NCBI RefSeq assembly: GCF_004216905.1
Contig: NZ_SGXJ01000010.1
Coordinates: 62,001-126,000 of the forward strand
Length of the DNA stretch: 64,000 bases
Reading direction: 5' to 3'
DNA from: Kribbella sp. VKM Ac-2569
GTDB taxonomy: Bacteria > Actinomycetota > Actinomycetes > Propionibacteriales > Kribbellaceae
The translations under genes and the position numbers were made by a program. The notes below the pieces were generated by a model that worked only from the letters and a program-made list of their open reading frames with translations, was not told where the DNA came from and did not search any database. Below are positions 1-8,204 of this stretch, one piece after another. Each line of letters opens with the position of its first letter. Position 1 is the stretch's first letter.

Positions 1-983
1 TTGCCGGCCGCCTCCAGGTTGCCGTCGTCGATCCGCTGGTAGATCGCCATCCGCGGGAAGTACAGGTACTTGTGCCCGGCCGGCGCGCCCGCAGCGATCG
101 GAGCCGCCCGCAGCCGGAACTTCTCCTTCGGGAACATCTTCGCGTCGTCGATGATGTGGTTGGAGTTGCCGAAGTTCACCAGGACCTTCTTTCCCACCTG
201 AGCCCAGTCCGGACCCATCCCCTCCTGCTCGCTCAGCGACAACGCACCGCCGGCCTTGCGCAGCTTCTCCCACCAGTCGAGCCAGCTACCCAGGCCGTCA
301 ACGGTGAACCCGACCTGACCGTCCTGGGTCCACAGCTGCTCACCCCGCTGCCGCAGCCAGGCCTCGAAGGTGAGGTCGTGGTCGGGCGCGTACGGCGTAC
401 CCTTGCGCTTCCCGGGATTGTTCTTGCTGTAGGCAACGAGGAGTTCGGCGAGAGCGTCCCAGGTCCAGCCCGGCCCTTCGGCCGGAATGGTCACGCCGTC
501 GGCCGTCGCGACGGTCTCGTTGTAGCGGATCACCGGAGTGAAGATGCCGAACGGCAGCGTGTTGAGCTGCCCGTCGAGCTTGAACGTCTCCAGGTCTTCC
601 TTGCTGTAGTCGTCCCACTTCAGCGTGGGGATGTCGTCGAGCTTCCGGTACAGCTTGCTCTTGTGGTACGTCATCACCTGCGGCGACGCGATCCAGAAGA
701 TGTCCGGCACGTCGCGGGCCGCGATCTGCGTCGTCATCCGTTCCTGGAAGGCGGTGTAGTCGGCGAACTCCGGCTCGATCGTGATCGACGGGTTCGCCGT
801 ACTGAACTGCTTCAGGGCCTTGGTGTAGTTCTGCTGGCGGATGTTGTTGCCCCACCACGCATACCGCAGCGTGACGTCGCCACCACCACCCGACGGTCCG
901 CCGCCACTCCCGCTGCAGCCGGCGACCGCGGCCGCCGCGAGCCCCGTGCCCAGTGAAACCTTGAGAAATCCTCGCCGATCCAT
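1..983 (-). CDS. ABC transporter substrate-binding lipoprotein (sugar type), 3' end missing
   Basis: Family 1 extracellular solute-binding protein that would capture a sugar or oligosaccharide outside the membrane for an ABC importer. The N-terminus MDRRGFLKVSLGTG, then a hydrophobic run and VAGCSGSGGG, gives a twin-arginine-like lipoprotein signal with the lipidated Cys near residue 23. Then come the typical VTLRYAWWGNNIRQ strand and motifs such as PDIFWIASPQ and FGIFTPVIRYNE. No stop codon occurs before base 1, so the C-terminus lies outside the window. The start ATG at 983 follows a GAGGAGAA ribosome site and lies 10 bp after the stop of the glycosyl hydrolase gene, so it is the fourth gene of the operon beginning at 5734. 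Permease genes are presumably beyond the left edge. Family is secure; the ligand is unknown. Confidence 0.9.
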   Translation of the reverse strand, partial: MDRRGFLKVSLGTGLAAAAVAGCSGSGGGPSGGGGDVTLRYAWWGNNIRQQNYTKALKQFSTANPSITIEPEFADYTAFQERMTTQIAARDVPDIFWIASPQVMTYHKSKLYRKLDDIPTLKWDDYSKEDLETFKLDGQLNTLPFGIFTPVIRYNETVATADGVTIPAEGPGWTWDALAELLVAYSKNNPGKRKGTPYAPDHDLTFEAWLRQRGEQLWTQDGQVGFTVDGLGSWLDWWEKLRKAGGALSLSEQEGMGPDWAQVGKKVLVNFGNSNHIIDDAKMFPKEKFRLRAAPIAAGAPAGHKYLYFPRMAIYQRIDDGNLEAAG

Positions 984-993
984 CTCGTTCTCC

Positions 994-2814
994 TCACACA
1001 CAGACGAGTACGTCGAACAATCCGATCTCCGGCACCTGCACCCACCCGTCGCTGACCGGCAGGTCCTCCTCCGCCACCAGCGCCCGTACCTCGCGGACCT
1101 CGGCCGGCACCCGCAACCGGCCCGGCCCGATCCGTACGGGTGGAGCGAATCGCTGGTCGCCGTCCCCCGATCTGTTCAGCAGATGTACGACGAACCCCGC
1201 GGCCGACCGCCCGATGACGATCTCCACCTGCTCCGGCAGGTCCGTCTCCATCGCTCCGCCCACCTGATCCACGAACAGATCGCGGTGAACGCTCAACCCC
1301 ACTTCCCGATAGGCCCGCCCGATCGTCCACGGGAACAGCACCACGTTGCCGTGCTTGACCATCCCGGGATGGTCGAGCGGCACGTGTCCGTAGCACTTCT
1401 CCGGTGGGCCGTACGGCGCTCTCGACAGGGCTCGTAGCGCGACCTCGGCGTCGGACGGCGCCTCGATGACCTCGAAGGTCCCGAACACCGGGACACCACC
1501 CTCGAGGTGCAGCGACCGGGTCTCCGCCTCGGTCTCGTACCGGGCGAGCGGCCGGACGGAAAGCGCCGGCACGGTTGTGGTGCCGGTGGCAACGACCGCT
1601 CCGTCGTACGTCCCGAGATCGACCGGCCCGAGGTCCGGCAGCACGACCACCTGATAGCGACTCAGGTCGACGTCGGCGAGACGGTGTTCGGGAAGGACGT
1701 CGAAAGGTACGTGGCGTTGAAGGAGCGCCAAGTACAGGCCTTCGAACTCCGCCCGCGAGCGCTCCGACCTGACCAGAAGGGTCTGCGCAGCCGGTACCAG
1801 GTCGCGATAGACCTCCGCGTGGTCACGGTGGAACCGCGTGATGTGGGACGCGACGTCCAGGCAGGCGTACGGCGTGGTGGCCGGCGTCCCCATGATGTAC
1901 GTCGACGGGTTGGCGCCGCGGGCGATCGCCTGCACCAGATACTGCGCGAAATGATGAGGATCTTCACTGGCTATCCGGTACGGCATGTCCACGAAGCCCA
2001 CCGAGTTGGTGAGCACCGGGACCGTGGGACGGAAGGTCTTCGCCGCACTCACGCTTTCGCTGGTTCGGTGATGCCACAACCGCCGGCCGACCGCGTTGTT
2101 CGCCTCGTGAAACACGATGTCCGCCTGATCGCCGAGGACCAACGGCGCCTCCGGACGTCGAGCCGCCAGGTGATCCCGGATCCTGCCGGTGAGATCGGCC
2201 AGCACTTCCTTCGAGAACCGTTGCCAGTCCGCATACCCGGGTGAGTCACGATCGTCCGGCAGCACCCCGTCGTACCGCTCCTGACACGCCACGCAGTGGC
2301 AGACCCCGTGGTAGACGCGGCTGTAGTCGACCTCGTTGAACGACATCCAGTTACAGAAGAAGCCGTCCAGCGGATACCGATCGAGCACCTCGTCCAGGAC
2401 CTCGAACAGCTTCGCCTGGTAGTAGTCACCACTCGGGCAGACACTCGTCAGCCCGTTGTAGACCTGCCGCGCGCCGCTCGATCCGACGAAGCACCAGTCC
2501 GGATGCGCCTCCGCCCGCCGGTGGTCGATCTTGGAGAAATCCATCCGCCCCATCACGCGGATGCCGCGCCGCGCCGCCGCTTTCACCGCGTCGCCGACCA
2601 GGTCACCGGACGGCCGCTCCGCCAGGTACGGGTTGCGTGTCTGGAACTCCAGATCGGTCGGGTAGTTCGACAGGATCCCGCCGACGCTCAGCAACCAGGT
2701 GTCCGCGCCGAACTCCTCCAGATAGTCGAGCACCGACTCGACGTCGAGCCCGGCGTCGATCTCGCGGAGGTTGGTCTGGAACATCCGGAACGGGTCCTGC
2801 CACCAGAGCCTCAT
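994..2814 (-). CDS. Hypothetical glycosyl hydrolase (GHL6-like TIM barrel), 606 aa
   Basis: A putative carbohydrate-active enzyme. Residues about 1-330 read as a TIM barrel of the hypothetical-glycosyl-hydrolase type (GHL6-like): WLLSVGGILSNYPTDLEFQTRNP, GIRVMGRMDFSKIDHRRAEAHPDWCF and YPLDGFFCNWMSFNEVDYS are strand ends carrying Asp, His, Asn and Glu near the presumed active site. Residues about 340-480 resemble the glutamine-amidotransferase-like beta-galactosidase trimerisation domain (ERSRAEFEGLYLALLQRHVPFDVLPEHRL). It has no signal peptide, so it is likely cytoplasmic and acts on imported material. The start overlaps the dehydrogenase stop (ATGA), so the two are translationally coupled. 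It is a distant paralogue of the 692-aa protein two genes upstream. Substrate and chemistry cannot be read from the sequence. Confidence 0.75.
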   Translation of the reverse strand: MRLWWQDPFRMFQTNLREIDAGLDVESVLDYLEEFGADTWLLSVGGILSNYPTDLEFQTRNPYLAERPSGDLVGDAVKAAARRGIRVMGRMDFSKIDHRRAEAHPDWCFVGSSGARQVYNGLTSVCPSGDYYQAKLFEVLDEVLDRYPLDGFFCNWMSFNEVDYSRVYHGVCHCVACQERYDGVLPDDRDSPGYADWQRFSKEVLADLTGRIRDHLAARRPEAPLVLGDQADIVFHEANNAVGRRLWHHRTSESVSAAKTFRPTVPVLTNSVGFVDMPYRIASEDPHHFAQYLVQAIARGANPSTYIMGTPATTPYACLDVASHITRFHRDHAEVYRDLVPAAQTLLVRSERSRAEFEGLYLALLQRHVPFDVLPEHRLADVDLSRYQVVVLPDLGPVDLGTYDGAVVATGTTTVPALSVRPLARYETEAETRSLHLEGGVPVFGTFEVIEAPSDAEVALRALSRAPYGPPEKCYGHVPLDHPGMVKHGNVVLFPWTIGRAYREVGLSVHRDLFVDQVGGAMETDLPEQVEIVIGRSAAGFVVHLLNRSGDGDQRFAPPVRIGPGRLRVPAEVREVRALVAEEDLPVSDGWVQVPEIGLFDVLVCV

Positions 2815-3659
2815 GAGTGCTCCCGGCGCAACGTCCGGTACAGCGCGGAGTGGTCCAGCTCCCCGTCCCCGTCCGCGATGGCAGCGTTCATCAACTGCTG
2901 CGTCGCGGCGGTGTTCGGCAGCGCCAGCTCCAGTTCGGCCGCGGCCTGAACGGCCAGCCCGAGGTCCTTGCGGTGCAGCCGCAGCCGGAACCCCGGCTCG
3001 AAGGCCTCGTTGACCATCCGCTCGCCGTGCACCTCGAGAATGCGTGAGCTCGCGAACCCGCCCATCAGGGCCTGCCGTACGACGGCCGGATCCGCGCCGG
3101 CCCGCTCCGCGAACAGCAGTCCCTCGGCCACCGCTTCGATGGTCAGCCCAACGATGATCTGGTTCGCGACCTTCGCGGTCTGCCCGGCACCGGGACCGCC
3201 GATCAGCGTGACGTTCTTCCCGAGGACGTCGAAGATCGGCCGGGCCCGCTCGAACACGTCCGGCCGGCCGCCGACCATGATCGTCAGCGTTCCGTCCCGC
3301 GCACCGAGCTCGCCGCCGGACACGGGTGCGTCGAGGTAGTCGCAGCCCAGTTTCTCGATCAGCTGCGCGAATCCGATGGTGGCGGTCGGCGAGATCGAGC
3401 TCATGTCGATCACCAACGACCCCACCCGCAGCCCCTCGGCGGCTCCGCCCGGCGCGAACAACGCCGCTTCGACGTCAGGGGTGTCCGGCACCATCAGGAT
3501 CACGACCTCGGACCGCTCGGCCACCTCCTTCGCCGACGTACACACGTAGGCGTCGAGGTCGGTCCGGCCGCGATAGACGGAGAGTTCGTGGCCGGCAGCA
3601 ATCAAGTTGTCCGCCATCGGACGGCCCATCACTCCGAGCCCGATGAATCCGATCCTCAT
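2811..3659 (-). CDS. NAD(P)-dependent beta-hydroxyacid dehydrogenase (tartronate-semialdehyde reductase / 3-hydroxyisobutyrate dehydrogenase family)
   Basis: A 282-aa oxidoreductase. The N-terminus MRIGFIGLGVMGRPMADNLIAAGH is the Rossmann fingerprint plus family signature; DAPVSGGELGARDGTLTIMVGG is the substrate loop, and the catalytic Lys lies in GAGQTAKVANQIIVG. Such enzymes interconvert a 2- or 3-hydroxyacid and its semialdehyde. An in-frame ATG exists four codons upstream, but I chose 3659 because it begins the usual MRIGFIG and its ATGA overlaps the stop of the preceding hydrolase gene. Its own stop overlaps the next start in the same way. Together with the divergent hydroxypyruvate-isomerase-like gene at 5815 this suggests the hydroxypyruvate - tartronate semialdehyde - glycerate route, which is inference from context. 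Confidence 0.85.
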   Translation of the reverse strand: MRIGFIGLGVMGRPMADNLIAAGHELSVYRGRTDLDAYVCTSAKEVAERSEVVILMVPDTPDVEAALFAPGGAAEGLRVGSLVIDMSSISPTATIGFAQLIEKLGCDYLDAPVSGGELGARDGTLTIMVGGRPDVFERARPIFDVLGKNVTLIGGPGAGQTAKVANQIIVGLTIEAVAEGLLFAERAGADPAVVRQALMGGFASSRILEVHGERMVNEAFEPGFRLRLHRKDLGLAVQAAAELELALPNTAATQQLMNAAIADGDGELDHSALYRTLRREHS

Positions 3660-5734
3660 GCCTGGCTCCAATCGACGTGCACGACCTCGAGCAGCCCGGC
3701 GGTCGGGATCACGATCTCGGCCCGACCGTCCACGACCTCCGGCTCCAGATCCACCCCGGCCACCAGCAGCCGGACCTTCGGCCGATCCGTCGGTACGGCG
3801 ATCGACACGGTCTGCGGCGGCAACGGGAGCGTCTCGCGGATCGCCCCTCGCATCGCCATCGGATTCGTGAGGTTGACCAACGCAACGGCGACTTCGTTCT
3901 CACCCCGATGGACCGCGACGTCCACCAGGCCCGCGCCGTCGACCGTCACCTCGGGCGTCTTGCCGAGCGCCCAGGAGACCGCGTTCCCGATCAGCCGGCC
4001 GTGGTCGGACTGCAACGCCTCCCAGAAGATCGCTCCGAGGTCGAACGGGAAGTAGACCGTGCGGCCGCCCTGAGCGTTCTCGGTGCAGATCACCGCGGGC
4101 TTGTCCGGAGCTTCTCGCTGGTAGACCTCCTCCATCGGCAGGTCCGGGAAGTCCGGGATGAACCGGAACGGCGTCACCGCGTCCGACTCCACCCCGATGA
4201 TGTGGGTGCCGCCAATGATCCGCGTCGTACCCTCGAAGCCGGCGTTCAACGGATGCGCGTCCGTCATCGCGATGTAGTTGTTCTGCGCCGGCCGGCTCGC
4301 CTCGGTCAGCCGGACGCCGAGCACATCACCCAGCCCGAAATCGGTGCGCTGGTTCCCGTTCTCGTCGTACAGCGAGCTCTGGTACGCCGCCACGAGCGAC
4401 CCGCCACCGTCGACGTACGACCGGAGGATCGCACACTGTTCGTCGCTGAGTTGCTCGGCGTTCGCGAGAACGACGACCTTGAACCCGCTCAGCCGCTCGA
4501 CCGTCATCGCCTGGTCGGAGACGAACTCGAACGGCACGCGCGCCTCGACGAGGGCGTGATAGAAACCGTCCTCGTGGTCGTTGTCGCCGCCCCGTAGTTG
4601 GCCGGTCCGAGTCGGGTCGAGCAGCGCGACCTCGGCAGTGATCCGCAGATCCTTGAGCACCGGTTCGACGGACGCGTGCAGGTTGAAGGCCTCGACGACC
4701 GGCTGCACCCATCGTTGGTCCGGCACGCTCGCGTTGAACTTCGTGAACCACGGCAGCGCGCCCTGCGCGAACCCGTCGACGATCCAGGTTTTCGTCTCCT
4801 CCGGCGGCGCGACCGAATCCTTCCAGCGGTACTTGTGCTCGGGCCCGACGGACGTGATGAGTCGTACCGGCCGATCCGGGAACACTCCTCGATTGCGCTT
4901 CCCGTTCCGGCCGGCTGCCCACGGCGCCTCGATCCCGTGCCGGCCCTGTTTGTCGATGATGAACAGCGGCGCGACCGGCTCGGCCAGATCACGGGCCAGG
5001 TCACGGGCCGCGAGCGCCCCCAGGTTCGGCACGAAGCGGGCGTGCGGGCGGAGGTCGCGGACCGCCTGGTCCCAGATGCCGACCAGGTCCCCGAGTCGCC
5101 GGCGCCGCCAAGCGACGTACTCCGGCCAGCCCTCGGCGTGCTCCTCGGCCGGCAACTCCAGACCGGTCTCGTCCCGGAACGACCTGCGGGCGTCTTCGCT
5201 GTACGAGATCCCGTAGTACCCCTCCCATCGATTGGCGAAGACCGCGTCCACGCCGTACTCGCGGACGATCTCGCGAATCACCTCGGTGACGAAGTCCCGG
5301 TGGTACGGCGTGAACGCGCACGTCAGCCAGACGCCGGGATACGCCCAGTGTTCGATCGGGTTGCCGTCCCGGTCGCGGGCCAGCCATTCGGGGTGCGCCG
5401 CGGCGGCGTCGGCGTGGATCGCGTGCGGGTCGACCCGCGCCATCACACTCATGCCGAGGCTGCGGGCGCCGTCGACGAGCGTGCCGAACGGGTCGGTGTC
5501 GCCGAGGAACTTGCTCCGGTAGTGGTACTCGATCTGCGTCGGGTAGTAGGCGACGTACCCGCCCGCGCTGATGCAGGTCGCGTTGGCCTTGCTGTCGCGC
5601 ATCAGCCGCAGCCAGAAGTCCGCGTCGAAATGCGCGGGATCGTCCTCGGCCAAGGTGATCTGGGCCCAGCGGGTCGCCGCCAACGGCCAGTCCGGATCGG
5701 AGTCGACTACTTGGTTCTCGTGCTCGGTGTGCAT
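3656..5734 (-). CDS. Hypothetical glycosyl hydrolase with beta-galactosidase trimerisation-like domain, 692 aa
   Basis: First gene of the minus-strand catabolic operon. The N-terminal barrel (about residues 15-330) has AAGGYVAYYPTQIEYHYRS, GMSVMARVDPHAIHADAAAAHPEW and YGVDAVFANRWEGYYGISYS, parallel to motifs in the 606-aa protein downstream, so the two are divergent paralogues of the GHL6-like group. Residues about 360-520 form a Rossmann-like amidotransferase fold resembling the trimerisation domain of GH42 enzymes (SGFKVVVLANAEQLSDEQCAILRSYVDGGGSL). A small beta domain ends the chain. No signal peptide is seen. The ATG at 5734 follows a strong GGAGGTGCG ribosome site. A GntR-type operator lies 31 bp upstream. 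The family is assigned by pattern; the substrate is unknown. Confidence 0.75.
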   Translation of the reverse strand: MHTEHENQVVDSDPDWPLAATRWAQITLAEDDPAHFDADFWLRLMRDSKANATCISAGGYVAYYPTQIEYHYRSKFLGDTDPFGTLVDGARSLGMSVMARVDPHAIHADAAAAHPEWLARDRDGNPIEHWAYPGVWLTCAFTPYHRDFVTEVIREIVREYGVDAVFANRWEGYYGISYSEDARRSFRDETGLELPAEEHAEGWPEYVAWRRRRLGDLVGIWDQAVRDLRPHARFVPNLGALAARDLARDLAEPVAPLFIIDKQGRHGIEAPWAAGRNGKRNRGVFPDRPVRLITSVGPEHKYRWKDSVAPPEETKTWIVDGFAQGALPWFTKFNASVPDQRWVQPVVEAFNLHASVEPVLKDLRITAEVALLDPTRTGQLRGGDNDHEDGFYHALVEARVPFEFVSDQAMTVERLSGFKVVVLANAEQLSDEQCAILRSYVDGGGSLVAAYQSSLYDENGNQRTDFGLGDVLGVRLTEASRPAQNNYIAMTDAHPLNAGFEGTTRIIGGTHIIGVESDAVTPFRFIPDFPDLPMEEVYQREAPDKPAVICTENAQGGRTVYFPFDLGAIFWEALQSDHGRLIGNAVSWALGKTPEVTVDGAGLVDVAVHRGENEVAVALVNLTNPMAMRGAIRETLPLPPQTVSIAVPTDRPKVRLLVAGVDLEPEVVDGRAEIVIPTAGLLEVVHVDWSQA

Positions 5735-5764
5735 CGCACCTCCGGCGTCGTGGGAGTCCTAAGA

Positions 5765-5775
5765 TTGTTAGACAA
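5765..5775. promoter_or_regulatory. GntR/FadR-type operator TTGTTAGACAA
   Basis: TTGT-TAG-ACAA is a perfect inverted repeat that fits the T-N-G-T-N3-A-C-N-A consensus of FadR-subfamily GntR regulators. It sits in the 80-bp gap between the divergent operons (starts at 5734 and 5815), placed to control both. No GntR gene is adjacent, so the regulator is presumably left of the window or elsewhere. Confidence 0.55.
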
Positions 5776-5802
5776 GAATGCACGACTGGCAAGAGCTGAT
5801 GT

Positions 5803-5808
5803 TAGTCT
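5803..5808 (+). promoter_or_regulatory. Putative -10 box TAGTCT for a leaderless transcript
   Basis: TAGTCT matches TANNNT and lies 6 nt before the ATG at 5815. No Shine-Dalgarno sequence precedes that ATG. Both points suggest the mRNA starts at or next to the start codon. No convincing -35 box is visible. Confidence 0.4.
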
Positions 5809-5814
5809 TCGGCG

Positions 5815-6612
5815 ATGGAGTACCGCGGCCACGAGCTGAGTGCGAACGTCTCGATGCTGTTCACCGAGCTGCCGTATCCGGAGCGGTTCACCGCGGCCGC
5901 GCAGGCAGGTTTCCGGGTCGTGGAGTCCTGGTGGCCGTTCGCCGTACCCGATCCGTCGACGGCCGAGGTCGACGACTTCGTGCGCACCGTGTCGGCGGCC
6001 GGGGTGTCCCTGGGTGCGTTGAACTTCTACGGCGGGGACATCCCGGCCGGAGAGCGCGGCGTCGCATCGCATCCCGATCGGCAGGAGCAGTTGACCGCCA
6101 ATGTGCGAACGATGGTGGGGATCGCCGAGCGGACCGGTTGCCGGCTGTTCAACCTGCTCTACGGGCAACTCGACGACCGCTGGTCGCCCGAGGAGCAGGA
6201 GAAGACCGCGACAGCCGCGATCGGTTCGGCCGCTTCAGCCGTGGCCGCCGTGGGTGGCACGGTGCTGATCGAGCCACTGACCAAGGGTTTGAACGGCCGC
6301 TATCCCCTGCTCACCGCGGACGACGTACTGCGGCTCCTCAGCGGTCCACTGCAGGACGTCGACAACCTCTCGCTGCTGTTCGATACGTTCCACCTCGGCA
6401 GCAACGGGGTCGATCTGCTCGCTACGGCGTCGACGGTTCCGGTCGCGCACGTCCAGCTCGCCGACAGCCCGGGGCGTGGCGAGCCAGGATCCGGCGCGCT
6501 GCCGATCGACGCTACCCTCGACGCGTTGAGGGTCGCGGGATATCAGGGCGTCGCGGCCTGCGAGTACAAGCCGACAACGAACACCCTCGACAGTCTGGGC
6601 TGGATTTCCTGA
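5815..6612 (+). CDS. Hydroxypyruvate isomerase-like TIM-barrel protein
   Basis: A 265-aa xylose-isomerase-like barrel of the Hyi/IolE group, which isomerises small hydroxy-keto acids or sugars with a divalent metal. Visible metal/acid positions are VLIEPLTKG (Glu), LLFDTFHLG (Asp and His), VAHVQLADSPGRGEPGSG (the conserved Hyi-type HVQ..D...R.EPG motif) and AACEYKPT (Glu). The RGEPGSG element is especially typical of hydroxypyruvate isomerases. It is transcribed divergently from the operon encoding the beta-hydroxyacid dehydrogenase, matching the classic pairing of Hyi with tartronate-semialdehyde reductase in glyoxylate metabolism. It could alternatively be a sugar epimerase. The start is the only good ATG and lies 6 nt after a -10-like box. 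Confidence 0.8.
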   Translation: MEYRGHELSANVSMLFTELPYPERFTAAAQAGFRVVESWWPFAVPDPSTAEVDDFVRTVSAAGVSLGALNFYGGDIPAGERGVASHPDRQEQLTANVRTMVGIAERTGCRLFNLLYGQLDDRWSPEEQEKTATAAIGSAASAVAAVGGTVLIEPLTKGLNGRYPLLTADDVLRLLSGPLQDVDNLSLLFDTFHLGSNGVDLLATASTVPVAHVQLADSPGRGEPGSGALPIDATLDALRVAGYQGVAACEYKPTTNTLDSLGWIS

Positions 6613-6679
6613 ACCGATGTCAAAGCCGGGCGACCGGCGCCGACCAGGAGGCACAAGCAGCCGTCACCTGGAGGACATC

Positions 6680-7231
6680 ATGCGGAAGATCATGTACTAC
6701 GTGCACCAGTCGCTCGACGGCTTCATCGAGGGGCCGAACGGCGAGTTCGACTGGCCGGTGCTCGGGCCGGAACTCGGCGCGTACTCGATGGCGCTGACCG
6801 AGCGCGCCGACCTGTTCCTCTACGGGCGGACGGTCTGGGAAATGATGTCGTCGTACTGGCCGAACGCCGAGGCGATGAACCCCGACGAGCACGCGATCGA
6901 GTTCGCGCCGGTCTGGCGCCGTACGCCGAAGCTCGTGCTCTCGACGACGTTGGAGAGCGCCGAGTGGAACACCCGGATCGTCCGCGCCGCCGAGGATCTC
7001 GCGGCGATCAAGGATGAGCCGGGCAAGGACATCCTGCTCACCGGGAGCTCGACCGTCGCGGCGTCGCTGACCGAGCTCGGGCTGCTCGACGAGTACCACG
7101 TGATCGTGCATCCGGTAGTGCTCGGTGGCGGTAAGCCGGTCCATCAGCCGACCGGCCGGCGTGCGCTCCGGCTGGCGGAGACCCGGTCGTTCGACAACCG
7201 GACCGTGCTGCTTCGTCACGACCTCGTTTGA
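6680..7231 (+). CDS. Dihydrofolate reductase-family (RibD C-terminal) protein
   Basis: A 183-aa member of the RibD_C/DHFR fold, a widespread actinobacterial reductase family of uncertain substrate. MRKIMYYVHQSLDGFIEGPNGEFDW is the typical N-terminus, followed by DLFLYGRTVWEMM, KDILLTGSSTVAASL and DEYHVIVHPVVLGGGKPV, the canonical C-terminal strand-turn motif. ATG 6680 was chosen over an upstream in-frame ATG because GGAGG lies 6 nt before it and homologues start here. The 3' end overlaps the convergent LysR gene by 16 bp. Likely monocistronic. Confidence 0.88.
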   Translation: MRKIMYYVHQSLDGFIEGPNGEFDWPVLGPELGAYSMALTERADLFLYGRTVWEMMSSYWPNAEAMNPDEHAIEFAPVWRRTPKLVLSTTLESAEWNTRIVRAAEDLAAIKDEPGKDILLTGSSTVAASLTELGLLDEYHVIVHPVVLGGGKPVHQPTGRRALRLAETRSFDNRTVLLRHDLV

Positions 7232-8127
7232 TCGGTGGCCGCGGCGGACAGAGCATCGGCGACTGCCGCGACCGCAGGAGTTCGGGTACGGCGGGTCAGC
7301 AGGAACACCGCCCGCCCGACGTCCCCTTCGGCCGGCAGTCGTACGGCGACACCCGGAGCGCCGGCGCCGATGACGAGATCCGGGAGCAGTGCGCCCGCGC
7401 CCGTCGTACGGACGAGTTCGAGCAGAATGAGGAAATCGTCGGAGCTATAGCGGATGTCGGGCTCGAACCCGCCGAGCTCGCGGCAGACGCGGACGTGCAT
7501 CTCGCGATGACCGGTGGCGGGTTGGCAGGCGGCCCACGGCAGGTCGGCGAGCCGCCTGAGTGGGACGCGGTCGGCAGCGGCCTCGGGATGATCCTCGGGG
7601 AGAATGACGCGGATCTGTTCGCGGAGCAGGTGCTCGCGATGCAGGTCGGCGTGTACGGCGCGCGGCTGGCCGTCGTACTCGTCGCCGACCATGACGTCCA
7701 ACTGCTGCAACCGAAGCGCGGGCGCGGCCTGCTCGACCTCGAGCTCGGCGGCCTCGACGCGGATGTCCGGATGCGTTGTCGCGAGGCTGCGAATCGCGGG
7801 AGCGACGACGCGGATGAAGGCGGACTGGAACGACGCGATCCGGACCAGTCCCGCAACGCGGCCCGCCGCGACCGCAGCCAGCTCGGCCTCGGCTGCTTCG
7901 ACTCCCTCCAGCAGCGCCGTCGCATGCCGCACCAGCACCTCGCCCGCGGCAGTCAGTCGTACGTTGCGGCCGACCCGCTCGAGCAATCGGGTCCCGGTCT
8001 CGCGCTCCAGAACGGCCAACTGCTGCGAGATCGCGCTGGGCGAGTAGCCGAGCGCGCGGGCCGCGCCGTGCACGGTGCCGCGGCCGTGGACCTCACGCAG
8101 CAACCGCAGTCGGTGCAGATCCATCAT
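7216..8127 (-). CDS. LysR-family transcriptional regulator
   Basis: A 303-aa LysR protein. The winged helix is at residues 1-60 (MMDLHRLRLLREVHGRGTVHGAARALGYSPSAISQQLAVLERETGTRLLERVGRNVRLT), followed by a periplasmic-binding-protein-like effector domain (residues about 90-295). It diverges from the EamA exporter gene at 8205, so it probably controls that transporter and itself through the palindrome at 8140-8163. The C-terminus overlaps the convergent reductase gene. The inducer is unknown. Either of two adjacent ATG codons could be the start. Confidence 0.9.
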   Translation of the reverse strand: MMDLHRLRLLREVHGRGTVHGAARALGYSPSAISQQLAVLERETGTRLLERVGRNVRLTAAGEVLVRHATALLEGVEAAEAELAAVAAGRVAGLVRIASFQSAFIRVVAPAIRSLATTHPDIRVEAAELEVEQAAPALRLQQLDVMVGDEYDGQPRAVHADLHREHLLREQIRVILPEDHPEAAADRVPLRRLADLPWAACQPATGHREMHVRVCRELGGFEPDIRYSSDDFLILLELVRTTGAGALLPDLVIGAGAPGVAVRLPAEGDVGRAVFLLTRRTRTPAVAAVADALSAAATDQTRS

Positions 8128-8139
8128 TCGTTCAGCTTA

Positions 8140-8163
8140 GCTTCACAATGCTGTCCGTGAAGC
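8140..8163. promoter_or_regulatory. Candidate LysR operator, 7-bp inverted repeat
   Basis: GCTTCAC, a 10-nt spacer (AATGCTGTCC), then GTGAAGC: perfect arms in the 77-bp gap between the divergent LysR and EamA genes. Position and dyad form fit a LysR regulatory binding site. Confidence 0.5.
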
Positions 8164-8204
8164 CGTGATGGACGTGAACAGTCTGCTCCCTGACCATCGA
8201 TGAC

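Noticed and set aside
7440..7490. tRNA-like string GGGCTCGAACCCGC
   Set aside because: It lies inside the LysR coding sequence and has no matching acceptor or anticodon stems around it.
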